64,000 bases of DNA from Rubripirellula amarantea (GTDB lineage: Bacteria; Planctomycetota; Planctomycetia; Pirellulales; Pirellulaceae). Positions 48,380 through 57,782 of this stretch are shown here, piece after piece (position 1 is the stretch's first letter; the number at the start of each line of letters is the position of its first letter). A program made the translations under genes and the position numbers. The notes under the pieces are model-generated. The model worked only from the letters and a program-made list of their open reading frames with translations. It was not told the origin of the DNA and did not search any database. Location of the stretch: positions 3,161,406 to 3,225,405 of the forward strand of contig NZ_SJPI01000001.1 in assembly GCF_007859865.1 (NCBI RefSeq), read 5' to 3'.

Positions 48380-50754
48380 ACATGGTCCAGGAACATTACA
48401 CACTTGCGCCGGAAATGTTGCGAAAGATCGACGCGTACTGGCGGGCGGCCAATTATTTATCGGTCGGCCAGATCTACCTCTATGACAATCCACTGCTCAG
48501 ACGGCCGCTCGAACTTTCCGACGTCAAACACATGCTGCTAGGGCACTGGGGGACAACACCGGGTCAGAACTTCATCTACGCCCACTTGAATCGGATCATC
48601 AAGCAATACGATCTGGACATGATCTATGTTTCGGGTCCCGGTCACGGCGGTCCATCGGTCGTCGCGAACACGTATTTGGAAGGAACCTACAGCGAGATTT
48701 ATCCCGAAATAAGCCGGGACGAAGCCGGTTTGCGTAAGTTGTTCATTCAATTTTCGTTTCCTGGCGGCATCCCCAGTCACGCATCGCCCGAGTGTCCAGG
48801 TTCGATTCACGAAGGCGGCGAACTCGGCTATTCGCTGAGCCATTCCTTCGGCGCGGTGTTTGACAATCCCGATTTGATCGTCGCCTGTGTCGTCGGCGAT
48901 GGTGAAGCGGAAACGGGACCCTTGGCTACGGCTTGGCATTCAAACAAGTTCCTCAATCCCGCCAACGACGGCGCGGTGCTGCCGATTTTGCACCTGAACG
49001 GTTACAAGATCGCGAACCCCACCGTGTTGGCTCGTATCGAGCACGAGGAACTGGACCAGCTTATCCGTGGATACGGTTGGACGCCGCACTTTGTGGAAGG
49101 CGACGATCCCGAAGAGATGCACGAGGCCATGGCAGCAACGTTGGATTCGTGCATCGAACAAATTCAAGCCATCCAGCATGATGCGCGCGAGTTTGGCAAC
49201 ATGACGCGGCCACGCTGGCCGATGATCGTCTTGAAATCGCCGAAGGGATGGACCGGTCCCAAAGTAGTCGACGGGGTTCCGATCGAAGGCACCTTTCACG
49301 CTCACCAGGTTCCGCTTTCTGATCCTGCAAAGCATCCCGAGCACCTGCAAATGTTGGAGGATTGGCTGCGAAGTTATCGACCCGATGAGTTGTTCGACGA
49401 TGCGGGGCGATTGAGACCTGATATCGCCGAACTGGCTCCGACCGGCACGCGTCGTATGGGGGCCAATCCGCATGCCAACGGCGGCATGTTGCTTCGTGAA
49501 CTGAAAATGCCTAACTATCGTGACTACGCCATCGACGTTTCCCCGCGAGGCGTCATGGGTATCGGTGATACCCATGCGATGGGACCCTTCATCCGCGACA
49601 TCATTGAACTCAATGCCGAGCAAATGAATTTTCGCGTGTTCGGACCCGACGAAACCGCGTCGAATGGTTTGGAAGCGGTCTTCGACGTTACGTCACGTCA
49701 ATGGGTTGCGAGAACGCAGTCCAATGACGAATTCCTCGCACCGGCCGGCCGAGTCTTGGAAATGCTTAGCGAACATCAATGCCAAGGATGGTTAGAAGGC
49801 TACCTACTGACCGGTCGTCACGGGTTGTTCAATTGTTACGAAGCGTTCGTTCATATTGTCGATTCGATGTTCAACCAGCACGCGAAGTGGTTGAAAGTCA
49901 CCAACGGATTGCCGTGGCGACACAAGATCGCATCGTTGAATTACTTGTTGGCATCGCACGTTTGGCGACAAGATCATAACGGGTTTACGCATCAAGATCC
50001 TGGATTCGTTGACTTGGTTGTCAACAAGAAAGCATCGGTGGTGCGAGTTTACCTGCCGCCCGATACGAATTGTTTGTTGTCGGTGATGGATCACTGTCTG
50101 CGAAGTCGTCACTACGTCAATGTGGTGATTGCGGGTAAGCATCCGGCGCCGCAGTGGTTGTCGATAACCGCCGCAGAAAAGCATTGCGCCGACGGCATTG
50201 GTATTTGGGATTGGGCTAGCAACGATGATGGTGGCGAACCTGATGTTGTGATGGCTTGTTGCGGCGACGTACCGACATTGGAAACCCTAGCAGCAGTTTC
50301 AATCTTGCGAGAACACTTGCCTGAATTGAAGGTTCGCGTTGTCAACATCGTCGACTTGATGAAGCTACAACCGCACAACGAGCACCCTCACGGTCTCGCC
50401 GATCCTGGGTTTGACGCCTTGTTCACCAAAGACAAACCGGTGATCTTTGCCTTTCACGCCTACCCATGGTTGATCCACCGGTTGACGTACCGCCGCACCA
50501 ATCACGAGAACTTTCACGTACGCGGGTACAAGGAGGAAGGCACGATCACGACGCCTTTTGACATGACGGTGCTGAACGACCTGGACCGGTTCCATCTTGT
50601 CATGGATGTGATCGACCGGGTGCCGCAAACCGGCAAGAAGGGACAAACGCTGAAGCGGCAACTCATCGACAAGCTCGCCGAGCATCGGCAATACATTTGC
50701 AAGAACGGTCGAGACATGCCCGAAATTCGCGATTGGCGTTGGGAGGGTAAGTAA
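48376..50754 (+). CDS. xfp: Xylulose-5-phosphate/fructose-6-phosphate phosphoketolase
   Basis: This thiamine-diphosphate enzyme splits X5P or F6P to acetyl phosphate plus glyceraldehyde-3-phosphate or erythrose-4-phosphate. Motifs include the N-terminal [56 protein letters not shown] and the TPP/metal motif [19 protein letters not shown] (residue ~174). A C-terminal transketolase-like part holds [13 protein letters not shown] and [20 protein letters not shown]. At 792 residues the length is normal. ATG at 48376 overlaps the ackA stop. Its adjacency to acetate kinase is the classical arrangement, and with glgP and glgX the operon implies glycogen-fed acetate formation. Confidence 0.97.
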   Translation: MNMVQEHYTLAPEMLRKIDAYWRAANYLSVGQIYLYDNPLLRRPLELSDVKHMLLGHWGTTPGQNFIYAHLNRIIKQYDLDMIYVSGPGHGGPSVVANTYLEGTYSEIYPEISRDEAGLRKLFIQFSFPGGIPSHASPECPGSIHEGGELGYSLSHSFGAVFDNPDLIVACVVGDGEAETGPLATAWHSNKFLNPANDGAVLPILHLNGYKIANPTVLARIEHEELDQLIRGYGWTPHFVEGDDPEEMHEAMAATLDSCIEQIQAIQHDAREFGNMTRPRWPMIVLKSPKGWTGPKVVDGVPIEGTFHAHQVPLSDPAKHPEHLQMLEDWLRSYRPDELFDDAGRLRPDIAELAPTGTRRMGANPHANGGMLLRELKMPNYRDYAIDVSPRGVMGIGDTHAMGPFIRDIIELNAEQMNFRVFGPDETASNGLEAVFDVTSRQWVARTQSNDEFLAPAGRVLEMLSEHQCQGWLEGYLLTGRHGLFNCYEAFVHIVDSMFNQHAKWLKVTNGLPWRHKIASLNYLLASHVWRQDHNGFTHQDPGFVDLVVNKKASVVRVYLPPDTNCLLSVMDHCLRSRHYVNVVIAGKHPAPQWLSITAAEKHCADGIGIWDWASNDDGGEPDVVMACCGDVPTLETLAAVSILREHLPELKVRVVNIVDLMKLQPHNEHPHGLADPGFDALFTKDKPVIFAFHAYPWLIHRLTYRRTNHENFHVRGYKEEGTITTPFDMTVLNDLDRFHLVMDVIDRVPQTGKKGQTLKRQLIDKLAEHRQYICKNGRDMPEIRDWRWEGK

Positions 50755-50755
50755 G

Positions 50756-51340
50756 ATGACTTTACGAATCTATTTGATGCGACATGGCGAAACCGAGTGG
50801 TCCCTTTCGGGCAAGCATACCGGACGCGTCGACATTCCGTTGACCGACAATGGTGAACAGGAAGCTAGTCGATTGGGCCAGCGACTCGCGACCACGAAGT
50901 TCGACCACGTGCTGGTCAGCCCACTTCGACGCGCTCGACAGACTTGCGAATTGGCTGGTTGTGACGAGCATGCCGAAATCGAACCGCATCTGGTCGAATG
51001 GGCCAATGGTGACTATGAAGGGCGAACTCACGCCGATGTGTTCAAGCAACGTCCGGGTTGGAACTTGTTCGTCGACGGATGCCCCAATGGCGAATCGCCC
51101 GATGACATTTCGGCACGAGCCGACGAATTGATCGAGCGGCTCATCAGCCTGGACGGAAACGTTGCCTTGTTCTCGCACAGTCACTTTGGCCGCGTGTTGG
51201 GGGTTCGTTGGATCGGTTTGCCCGTTCAGGCCGGTCAGCATTTCATCTTGGACACCGCGTCGATCAGTGTGTTGTGTTTCCAACACGCTCGCGAGGATGA
51301 ATATGGGCGCGATCCTGCTATCGAGTCGTGGAATGGTTAA
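50756..51340 (+). CDS. Histidine phosphatase family protein (phosphoglycerate-mutase-like)
   Basis: The N-terminal RHG motif is YLMRHGETEWSLSGKHTGRVDIPLTDNGEQEA (His near residue 10); the second catalytic His is in VALFSHSHFGRVLG (near 141). The 194-residue size and the ExxEWANGDYEG segment match small bacterial members of the family (CobC/GpmB/SixA-like). It may act as a phosphoglycerate mutase or sugar-phosphate phosphatase; the operon context with phosphoketolase and acetate kinase suggests carbohydrate metabolism. ATG at 50756 follows the xfp stop by 1 bp. Substrate is not determinable from sequence. Confidence 0.88.
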   Translation: MTLRIYLMRHGETEWSLSGKHTGRVDIPLTDNGEQEASRLGQRLATTKFDHVLVSPLRRARQTCELAGCDEHAEIEPHLVEWANGDYEGRTHADVFKQRPGWNLFVDGCPNGESPDDISARADELIERLISLDGNVALFSHSHFGRVLGVRWIGLPVQAGQHFILDTASISVLCFQHAREDEYGRDPAIESWNG

Positions 51341-51348
51341 GTGGTTCC

Positions 51349-53847
51349 ATGAATGCAATCAATGAAAATGAAAACGCCATCCTCGGGCTCACTCAGGCCG
51401 AAGCGAATCGGCGTTTGGGACAGTTTGGTCCGAATGAATTACCCGAAGCAACGACTAGTGTTCTGCTGAAGTTGCTCTCCTATTTCTGGGGACCGATCCC
51501 ATGGATGATAGAGATCGCAGCCATTCTTTCGCTGGTCGTTCAGCACTGGGCCGATTTCGCGATCATTTCTGTTTTGTTGATCGTCAACGCGGCCGTTGGT
51601 TTCTGGGAGGAGTTTCAAGCTGGCAATGCCGTTGCGGCTCTCAAGTCTCAATTGGCTCTTCAAGCTCGTGTCAAACGCGATGGCCGATGGACGACTCTTG
51701 CTGCCCGAGAACTGGTCCCCGGCGATTGCATTCGACTTCGTCTAGGCGACATCGTACCTGCCGACGCTGATTTGTTGGCTAGTGGATTGGCGAATGCGGA
51801 TTTGACGGATACGGATTTGACGAGCACGGATTTGACGAGGACGGATTTGACGAGGACGGATTTGACGAGGACGGATTCCGGGCAGGATTGTTCAGTGGAT
51901 GTTGACCAATCTGCGCTCACGGGTGAGTCCTTGCCAGTCACGCGGAAACCCGGCGAGACGGTGTACTCCGGATCGATCATCAAGCAGGGAGAGATCGACG
52001 CGATTGTCAGGGCGACTGGTGCTGAAACGTACTTTGGTAAAACGGCTCAACTGGTTCAATCCGCTCATACGACTAGTCACTTTCAAAAAGCGGTGCTGCG
52101 GATCGGCAACTTCCTAATCGCGATTGCCGTGATCATGGTCGCGTTCATTTTGATGGTCGCGTTGTTTCGTGGTGATCCGATCACTGAAACGTTGCAATTT
52201 GCGCTGGTGTTGACCGTCGCCGCAATTCCCGTCGCCATGCCGACCGTTTTATCGGTCACGATGGCCGTAGGTGCGAAAACGCTGGCTCGCGGTCAAGCAA
52301 TCGTCAGCCGATTGGCGTCGATCGAAGAACTCGCCGGAATGGACGTTCTTTGCAGCGACAAGACTGGCACATTGACACAAAACAGGCTGACCCTCGGCGA
52401 ACCGTTTCTGATGGACGGCATTACCAAGGACGAAATTTTGCTCGCCGCATGCCTTGCTTCCCGAGTCGAGAACAAGGATCCCATCGACAGCGCTATCTTG
52501 GAAGGTTGTGGCGATGTTCCCATCGACTTTTACCAAGTTCGCCAATTTCGACCTTTTGATCCCGTTCACAAACGAACCGAAGCGGCAGTGCAAGCCAAAG
52601 ATGGTGGCAGGTTCAAGACTAGCAAAGGTGCGCCGCAAGTTATTTTGAATCTGGTCTCGAACGTCGACGCCATTCGGCAACCAGTTCAAGCCGCGATCGA
52701 CAACTTTGCATCCCGAGGTTTCCGTGCTCTAGGCGTAGCCCAATACGATGACGTCAACGGTTGGAGGTTTCTTGGAGTGCTGCCATTGTCGGATCCACCA
52801 CGTGATGATTCCAAATCGACGATCGCGGCGGCTCGTCAAATGGGATGCACGGTGAAGATGGTCACCGGCGACCAGTTGGCGATCGGGCGCGAAGTGGCGA
52901 CTCAGCTCGACATGGGATCAAATCTGATTGACGCCGAGATTTTTCAAGAGACAAGCTACAGCGAATCCGCTCAGGTCGACGACATGATCGAGAATGCGGA
53001 TGGTTTTGCACAGGTCTTCCCCGAGCACAAATTCCATATTGTCGATGTGTTGCAAAAGCATGGTCACATCGTAGGCATGACCGGCGATGGCGTGAACGAC
53101 GCTCCGGCGCTGAAGAAGGCCGATTGCGGCATTGCGGTTTCCGGAGCAACCGACGCGGCCCGAGCTGCCGCCGACATTGTGCTGATGGCGCCCGGTTTGT
53201 CGGTAGTCATCGACGCCATCGAAGAAGCCCGTAAAATCTTCCAACGGATGAACAGCTACGCGATTTACCGAATCGCTGAAACGATTCGCGTGCTGGTGTT
53301 CATGACCTTGTCGATTCTGGTGTTCAACTTCTACCCGGTGACCGCGGTCATGATCGTGTTGTTGGCGTTACTGAACGACGGAGCAATTTTGTCGATCGCT
53401 TACGACCGAGTGCGATGTTCGGACAAACCCGAGCATTGGGACATGCGATCTGTCCTGGGTGTATCGAGCGTGCTGGGGCTCGCCGGCGTGGCAGCTTCGT
53501 TCGGTTTGTTCTATCTTGCTGAACGCGTCTATCAAGTCGATCGTGAAACGATTCAATCGTTGATGTACTTAAAATTATCTGTCGCTGGTCACCTTACCGT
53601 CTTCGCAACGCGCACTCGAGGTCCGTTCTGGTCAATTCGGCCAGCAAAAGTGCTGTTCATCGCAGTCGTCGGAACTCAGGTCATTGCAACGTTGATCGCC
53701 GTTTACGGAATTTTGATGGCTCCGATCGGATGGAAGGTGGCGGCACTGATATGGTGTTACGCTCTCGCATGCTTTCTGGTGAACGACCAACTGAAATTGA
53801 TTGCGTATCGAATGTTCGGAAGTCCTCAATCTACGACCAACTCATGA
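51349..53847 (+). CDS. P-type H+-ATPase (P3A, plasma-membrane proton pump) with pentapeptide-like insertion
   Basis: This is a P3A-type ATPase that exports protons using ATP. The phosphorylation motif CSDKTGTLTQNRL is near residue 337, the actuator TGES is in DQSALTGESLPVTRKPGE, and the hinge TGDGVNDAPALKKADCGIAV is intact. About ten membrane segments are visible (for example FLIAIAVIMVAFILMVALF). ATG at 51349 is chosen because it gives the usual short N-terminus; a GTG at 51328 would overlap the previous gene. Between VPADADLLASG and VDQSALTGES lies a unique insertion, residues ~149-177, of five (A/T)DLTx repeats absent from known pumps. Its stop overlaps the glgX start (ATGA). Confidence 0.95.
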   Translation: MNAINENENAILGLTQAEANRRLGQFGPNELPEATTSVLLKLLSYFWGPIPWMIEIAAILSLVVQHWADFAIISVLLIVNAAVGFWEEFQAGNAVAALKSQLALQARVKRDGRWTTLAARELVPGDCIRLRLGDIVPADADLLASGLANADLTDTDLTSTDLTRTDLTRTDLTRTDSGQDCSVDVDQSALTGESLPVTRKPGETVYSGSIIKQGEIDAIVRATGAETYFGKTAQLVQSAHTTSHFQKAVLRIGNFLIAIAVIMVAFILMVALFRGDPITETLQFALVLTVAAIPVAMPTVLSVTMAVGAKTLARGQAIVSRLASIEELAGMDVLCSDKTGTLTQNRLTLGEPFLMDGITKDEILLAACLASRVENKDPIDSAILEGCGDVPIDFYQVRQFRPFDPVHKRTEAAVQAKDGGRFKTSKGAPQVILNLVSNVDAIRQPVQAAIDNFASRGFRALGVAQYDDVNGWRFLGVLPLSDPPRDDSKSTIAAARQMGCTVKMVTGDQLAIGREVATQLDMGSNLIDAEIFQETSYSESAQVDDMIENADGFAQVFPEHKFHIVDVLQKHGHIVGMTGDGVNDAPALKKADCGIAVSGATDAARAAADIVLMAPGLSVVIDAIEEARKIFQRMNSYAIYRIAETIRVLVFMTLSILVFNFYPVTAVMIVLLALLNDGAILSIAYDRVRCSDKPEHWDMRSVLGVSSVLGLAGVAASFGLFYLAERVYQVDRETIQSLMYLKLSVAGHLTVFATRTRGPFWSIRPAKVLFIAVVGTQVIATLIAVYGILMAPIGWKVAALIWCYALACFLVNDQLKLIAYRMFGSPQSTTNS
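51796..51870 (+). repeat. Five 15-nt tandem units encoding pentapeptide-like repeats in the ATPase actuator region
   Basis: Five consecutive units of ACGGATTTGACGAGG type (51796-51810, 51811-51825, 51826-51840, 51841-51855, 51856-51870) plus a partial sixth encode ADLTD-TDLTS-TDLTR x3. The last three units are identical at DNA level, indicating recent expansion; the first two carry base differences. The frame is maintained. The consensus (A/T)DLTx fits the A(D/N)LXX pentapeptide-repeat pattern. Confidence 0.9.
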
Positions 53848-55904
53848 AGACCTGGTCCCAATCCGAAGGCACGCCGTATCCCCTTGGCGCGTTTTGGGTC
53901 GCCGAAGACCAAGCCTATAACTTTTCGATCTACTCGCGTCACGCGGAAGTGGTGCACTTGCTGCTTTATTCTGAGCAAGACACAACGCATCCGATGTTGG
54001 AAGTCGCGCTCGACTACTTAACGAACAAGTCCGGTCCGGTTTGGCATTGTCGCGTCGACCAATCGGACGCGGCTGGCGCGGCGTACTACGGATACCGAAT
54101 TGACGGGCCGGCACCCCAGGGACGGTACGATTGGCACTGCTTTGACTTCGAGAAAATCCTGCTTGATCCTTGTGCTCGCAGCGTTCACTTTCCGGAATCA
54201 TTCAGCCGAGCCGCCGCATGTCGGCCGGGTTCCAACGCGGGACAAGCACCGCTTGGCGTTTTGCCAACTCAGCTTTGCGAAGTGGATTGGAAAGACGACA
54301 AGCAACCGCGGCACGATAGTGATTTGGTAATTTACGAATTGCACGTCAAAGGATTCACTCAGCATCCAAGTTCTGGCGTTCCGGAATTGCACCGTGGGAC
54401 CTTTCTCGGTGTGGTCGACAAGATTCCGTATCTGGTTGACCTTGGCATCACGGCGGTTGAACTGATGCCGGTGTTTCAGTTCGATCCGGATGACGATAAT
54501 TACTGGGGCTACATGCCGATGAATTTTTATTCGCCGCATCATGCCTACGCCACCAATCCTTTTGCTTGCGATGTCCAAGCGGAGTTCTGCACGATGGTCC
54601 GCGAGCTTCATGCGGCTGGAATCGAAGTCATTCTAGACGTGGTCTATAACCACACCTGCGAAGGAGATCACACGGGCCCCACCTATAGCTTCAAGGGAAT
54701 CGACAGTAGTTCCGCTTACATCATGACCGGCAACGCCGCGGCTCCCTTTGCCAATTACAGCGGCACGGGCAACACGATGCACACCGCCAACCGAGCTGTC
54801 CGTCGACACATCGTCGACAGCTTGCGGTTCTGGGATAGCGAGATGCACATTGATGGGTTTCGCTTCGACCTTGCGTCTATCTTTACACGCAACAGCGACG
54901 GTTCCATCAATTTGGACGACCCGCCCATTGTTAGCGAGATCGGCACCAATGCCGATCTCACAAACAACCGTCTCATCGCGGAGCCTTGGGATGCGGGTGG
55001 CGAATTTCAACTTGGCCAAAAGTTTCCCGGCCAGCGTTGGATGCAATGGAACGCTCATTACCGCGACACGTTGCAGCGATTCGTTCGCGGCGACAAGGGC
55101 TTCATCCCCGAGTTGATGACTCGATTGTACGGCAGTGCGGATCTGTTTCCCGATGATCGTTACCACGCTTTGCAACCTCCATTAAGCATCAACTACATCA
55201 CCTCACATGACGGTTCGACGCTTTACGACCTGGTCGCCTATAACCAAAAACGCAACTGGGCCAACGGTCACGAAAACACCGACGGTGCTAGTGAGTGGCG
55301 CTGGAATTGCGGATGGGAAGGCGACGACAACGTTCCCATCGAGGTGATCGAACTTCGCAAACGACAAGTCAAGAACTTTATCGGCCTGTTGATGCTTTCC
55401 AACGGCACGCCGATGTTCCGAATGGGCGACGAGTTCTTGCAAACGCAACAGGGCAACAATAACCCCTACAACCAAGACAACGAAACGACCTGGCTGAATT
55501 GGGACCGACGGCAAGCAAACGAAGACGTTCATCGGTTTGTCAAGCAAATGATCGCGTTTCGCAAAAGCCACCCGTCGATCAGCCGTTCGCGATTTTGGCG
55601 AGACGAAATCACTTGGTATGGCAGCGGCCACCTTGTCGACATGTCTCACCATTCCCAGCAGCTCGCCTACTGTTTACATGGCCAATCTCAAAACGACGTT
55701 GATCTCTACGTGATGATCAACGCCGCTTCGTCCACAGCCACCTTTGGCATTCAAGCAGGCGCTCCCGGAACATGGCACCGAGTCATTGATACCGCGCGCC
55801 CCTCGCCCGAGGACATCACGTTCAGCTCAAGTCGCCCTCTCGAAGCCACCGCCTACGAGGTTGCGGGGCGAAGCATCGTCGTCCTGATGACTCGGCCAGA
55901 GTGA
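53844..55904 (+). CDS. glgX: Glycogen debranching enzyme, GH13_11
   Basis: GlgX hydrolyses alpha-1,6 branch points of phosphorylase-limit glycogen. The N-terminal CBM48 part starts GTPYPLGAFWVAEDQAYNFSIY. GH13 catalytic residues are visible: nucleophile D in DGFRFDLASIF (residue ~340), acid/base E in IAEPWDAGGEFQLG (~377) and transition-state D in TSHDGSTLYDLV (~454). The conserved TRNHTCEG-like motif is VVYNHTCEGDHTGP. ATG at 53844 overlaps the ATPase stop by 4 bp; the open frame from 53730 is inside that gene. At 686 residues the length fits GlgX. It closes the six-enzyme operon. Confidence 0.94.
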   Translation: MKTWSQSEGTPYPLGAFWVAEDQAYNFSIYSRHAEVVHLLLYSEQDTTHPMLEVALDYLTNKSGPVWHCRVDQSDAAGAAYYGYRIDGPAPQGRYDWHCFDFEKILLDPCARSVHFPESFSRAAACRPGSNAGQAPLGVLPTQLCEVDWKDDKQPRHDSDLVIYELHVKGFTQHPSSGVPELHRGTFLGVVDKIPYLVDLGITAVELMPVFQFDPDDDNYWGYMPMNFYSPHHAYATNPFACDVQAEFCTMVRELHAAGIEVILDVVYNHTCEGDHTGPTYSFKGIDSSSAYIMTGNAAAPFANYSGTGNTMHTANRAVRRHIVDSLRFWDSEMHIDGFRFDLASIFTRNSDGSINLDDPPIVSEIGTNADLTNNRLIAEPWDAGGEFQLGQKFPGQRWMQWNAHYRDTLQRFVRGDKGFIPELMTRLYGSADLFPDDRYHALQPPLSINYITSHDGSTLYDLVAYNQKRNWANGHENTDGASEWRWNCGWEGDDNVPIEVIELRKRQVKNFIGLLMLSNGTPMFRMGDEFLQTQQGNNNPYNQDNETTWLNWDRRQANEDVHRFVKQMIAFRKSHPSISRSRFWRDEITWYGSGHLVDMSHHSQQLAYCLHGQSQNDVDLYVMINAASSTATFGIQAGAPGTWHRVIDTARPSPEDITFSSSRPLEATAYEVAGRSIVVLMTRPE

Positions 55905-56198
55905 AGGTGTCGTTGAGCGGTGTTGGTTTAGTGCTAACGAACTCAATATCGATCATCTTTCGGCGGCTAATTGTCCGGACGACAATGGTAGTGGATCTCG
56001 TTAAAGATCCTTGCAGGCTGGGATCGTTGACAAGATCGACCACCAATGAAATGTTGATGACGAAGAGACTCCCAAACGCTGAGCAGTGAACGTTATGGAC
56101 CGCGAAATTTGCTCGAGTCTCGGTCTTTGCCCAGGCAGCCTCGAATTCAGGCCGTCGACATTCACCAACAAAACATCAGGTCGTTCGGCCGGTGCCGG
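55905..56198. other. Region after glgX containing an unusual palindrome
   Basis: Between glgX and the convergent sulfatase gene no gene is well supported. Two opposed frames (62 codons on +, 74 on -) arise only because an imperfect palindrome at 55985-56046 reads almost alike on both strands. A further short stem TTGTC/GACAA lies at 55970-55985. Confidence 0.45.
55985..56046. repeat. 27-bp imperfect inverted repeat with period-three mismatches
   Basis: Arm 55985-56011 and arm 56020-56046 are reverse complements with seven mismatches in 27, around an 8-nt loop (TGCAGGCT). Apart from the first base, all mismatches (positions 6, 9, 15, 18, 21, 27 of the arm) lie three or multiples of three apart. 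Both arms can be read as (M)VVDLV(K/N)DP with third-position changes. It could act as a bidirectional terminator of glgX and the sulfatase gene, or be a dispersed palindromic element. Confidence 0.75.
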
Positions 56199-57656
56199 CT
56201 ACTTCGGGTTTCGTGCCGCCTCTGGCAACGAGAAGTCCTTCAGCAATTGTGGCGGCCCGCTTAGCGATTGATCGTCGTTAACCTCTTTCATATGAGCATC
56301 GACCAAGTGCCGCAGTTCAGCCAGTTTGGTGGCTTGCGCGGGTGACGCGACCAAGTTGCTGGTTTCGAACGGATCGCTCTCGACGTCGTAGAGTTCCTCC
56401 GGCGGATTGGTGTGATAGTCGTGCAGAAAGGCCGCGGCATTGGGGTCCGTCGTAGCCGCATCGATGTACGATTGCCAGTGCTGGCCTGCATGCGCCCAGT
56501 GCTTGGGGTCACGCGGTGTTTCCTTGGCCCAGACGTCCGTATGAGTGGTATAGGCGAACTCAGGATGCAGGTTTCGGATGTATTTCCATTTGCCCGCGCG
56601 GACGCTGCGAATCGGGTAAACATTCTTTTCGTTGTCGCCTTTGTGCGTAGCGAAAATCACGTCGCGATGCTTGTCAGTTTCACCCAGCAGAACTTTCGCG
56701 AACGACCGTCCGTCGACGCCTTGAGGTGACGAACCACCGGCCAAGTCAATAAGTGTCGGTATCAGGTCGATCCAACTGACCATCGCATCAGTCGACGAAC
56801 TCGGCTTTATCTTGCCTGGCCAAACGGCGATCAAAGGAGTGCGAATTCCCGTTTCGTAAAGCGACCATTTTGCGAACGGCCACGGCATGCCATGATCCGA
56901 CGTGTAGACCACCAGCGTGTTATCTACGTCGAGATACTTGGCGACTAATCCTCGAGTTTCGCCGACTCGACGGTCGATGTCTTCGGCTCCTTCGACGTAT
57001 CGCGTCATTTCTACGCGAGCTTCGGGCGTGTCAAATATCTTCGGAGGAATGACAACGTCTTCGGGAGCAATCCTGGCTTCTTCTTTGGGTGGCCATGCCG
57101 TGTGTGTGTCCGTCCAGCCAAGGAACAAGGCCAGTGGAGGTGCATCATCGCTGCGTTGCGCGAGGAAGGTTTCCACCTGATCCAATGTCATGGTTTCTTG
57201 CAGACCGCCACCACCGAGGATTTTTACACTCTGCGGAACATATTGACCAAAATGTTTCCGCCCGGAATGCCCGACCTTGCCGTGAAAAACGACCTCGTAC
57301 CCTTGTGCGATGAGCGTGGGCAACAGTGAAACGACACCAGGTTTGAGTTCGAATTCGTGATTGCCAACAATGCCATTGCTGTAAGGCATTCGCCCGGTAA
57401 ACAAAGCCGCACGGCTGGGGGCGCAAGCGGGCGAAGCGACATAAGCGTTGTCGAACCTGATGCCGTCGGCGGCAAGTTGTTGCAGGTTTGGCGTTTGAAA
57501 TTCGGGCGATCCGTAAACCGACGAATGGTAAACGCCATGATCATCGGCAATCGTGATGACAAAGTTCGGTGGCTTGGCCCCGCAAACGATGGCATGGACC
57601 ATCAAGCTGAAGATGATTAGCGAAAGGATCGATCGTCGAAGTGTGGCTAAGTTCAT
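56199..57656 (-). CDS. Sulfatase (type I, formylglycine-dependent), first of three
   Basis: A signal peptide (residues ~1-26, SILSLIIFSLMVHAIVCGA) precedes the sulfatase domain. The formylglycine signature is SPACAPSRAALFTGR (C near residue 78, C-x-P-S-R), and metal ligands are visible in ITIADDHGVY and VYTSDHGMPWPFAKWSLYE. The length of 485 residues is typical. It hydrolyses sulfate esters, probably on an algal polysaccharide, after activation by a formylglycine-generating enzyme not seen in this window. It is the last of three same-strand sulfatase genes, 126 bp after the next one. Which glycan is attacked cannot be read. Confidence 0.93.
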   Translation of the reverse strand: MNLATLRRSILSLIIFSLMVHAIVCGAKPPNFVITIADDHGVYHSSVYGSPEFQTPNLQQLAADGIRFDNAYVASPACAPSRAALFTGRMPYSNGIVGNHEFELKPGVVSLLPTLIAQGYEVVFHGKVGHSGRKHFGQYVPQSVKILGGGGLQETMTLDQVETFLAQRSDDAPPLALFLGWTDTHTAWPPKEEARIAPEDVVIPPKIFDTPEARVEMTRYVEGAEDIDRRVGETRGLVAKYLDVDNTLVVYTSDHGMPWPFAKWSLYETGIRTPLIAVWPGKIKPSSSTDAMVSWIDLIPTLIDLAGGSSPQGVDGRSFAKVLLGETDKHRDVIFATHKGDNEKNVYPIRSVRAGKWKYIRNLHPEFAYTTHTDVWAKETPRDPKHWAHAGQHWQSYIDAATTDPNAAAFLHDYHTNPPEELYDVESDPFETSNLVASPAQATKLAELRHLVDAHMKEVNDDQSLSGPPQLLKDFSLPEAARNPK

Positions 57657-57782
57657 AGTGAGCGTGAGATCTTGTTTGCGAAGTGCTAGTTGCTAGTTTG
57701 GGTTTGTTGATCACAGTTCCCCTGCAATGATTGTGCAGCGGAGTGCGAGGCATCTTCAAGTACTTGGGTAAGCGTTTGGAGC

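Noticed and set aside
55901-56089. 62-codon frame overlapping the glgX stop
   Set aside because: Its length comes from the palindrome, which also gives an opposite frame; no family resemblance.
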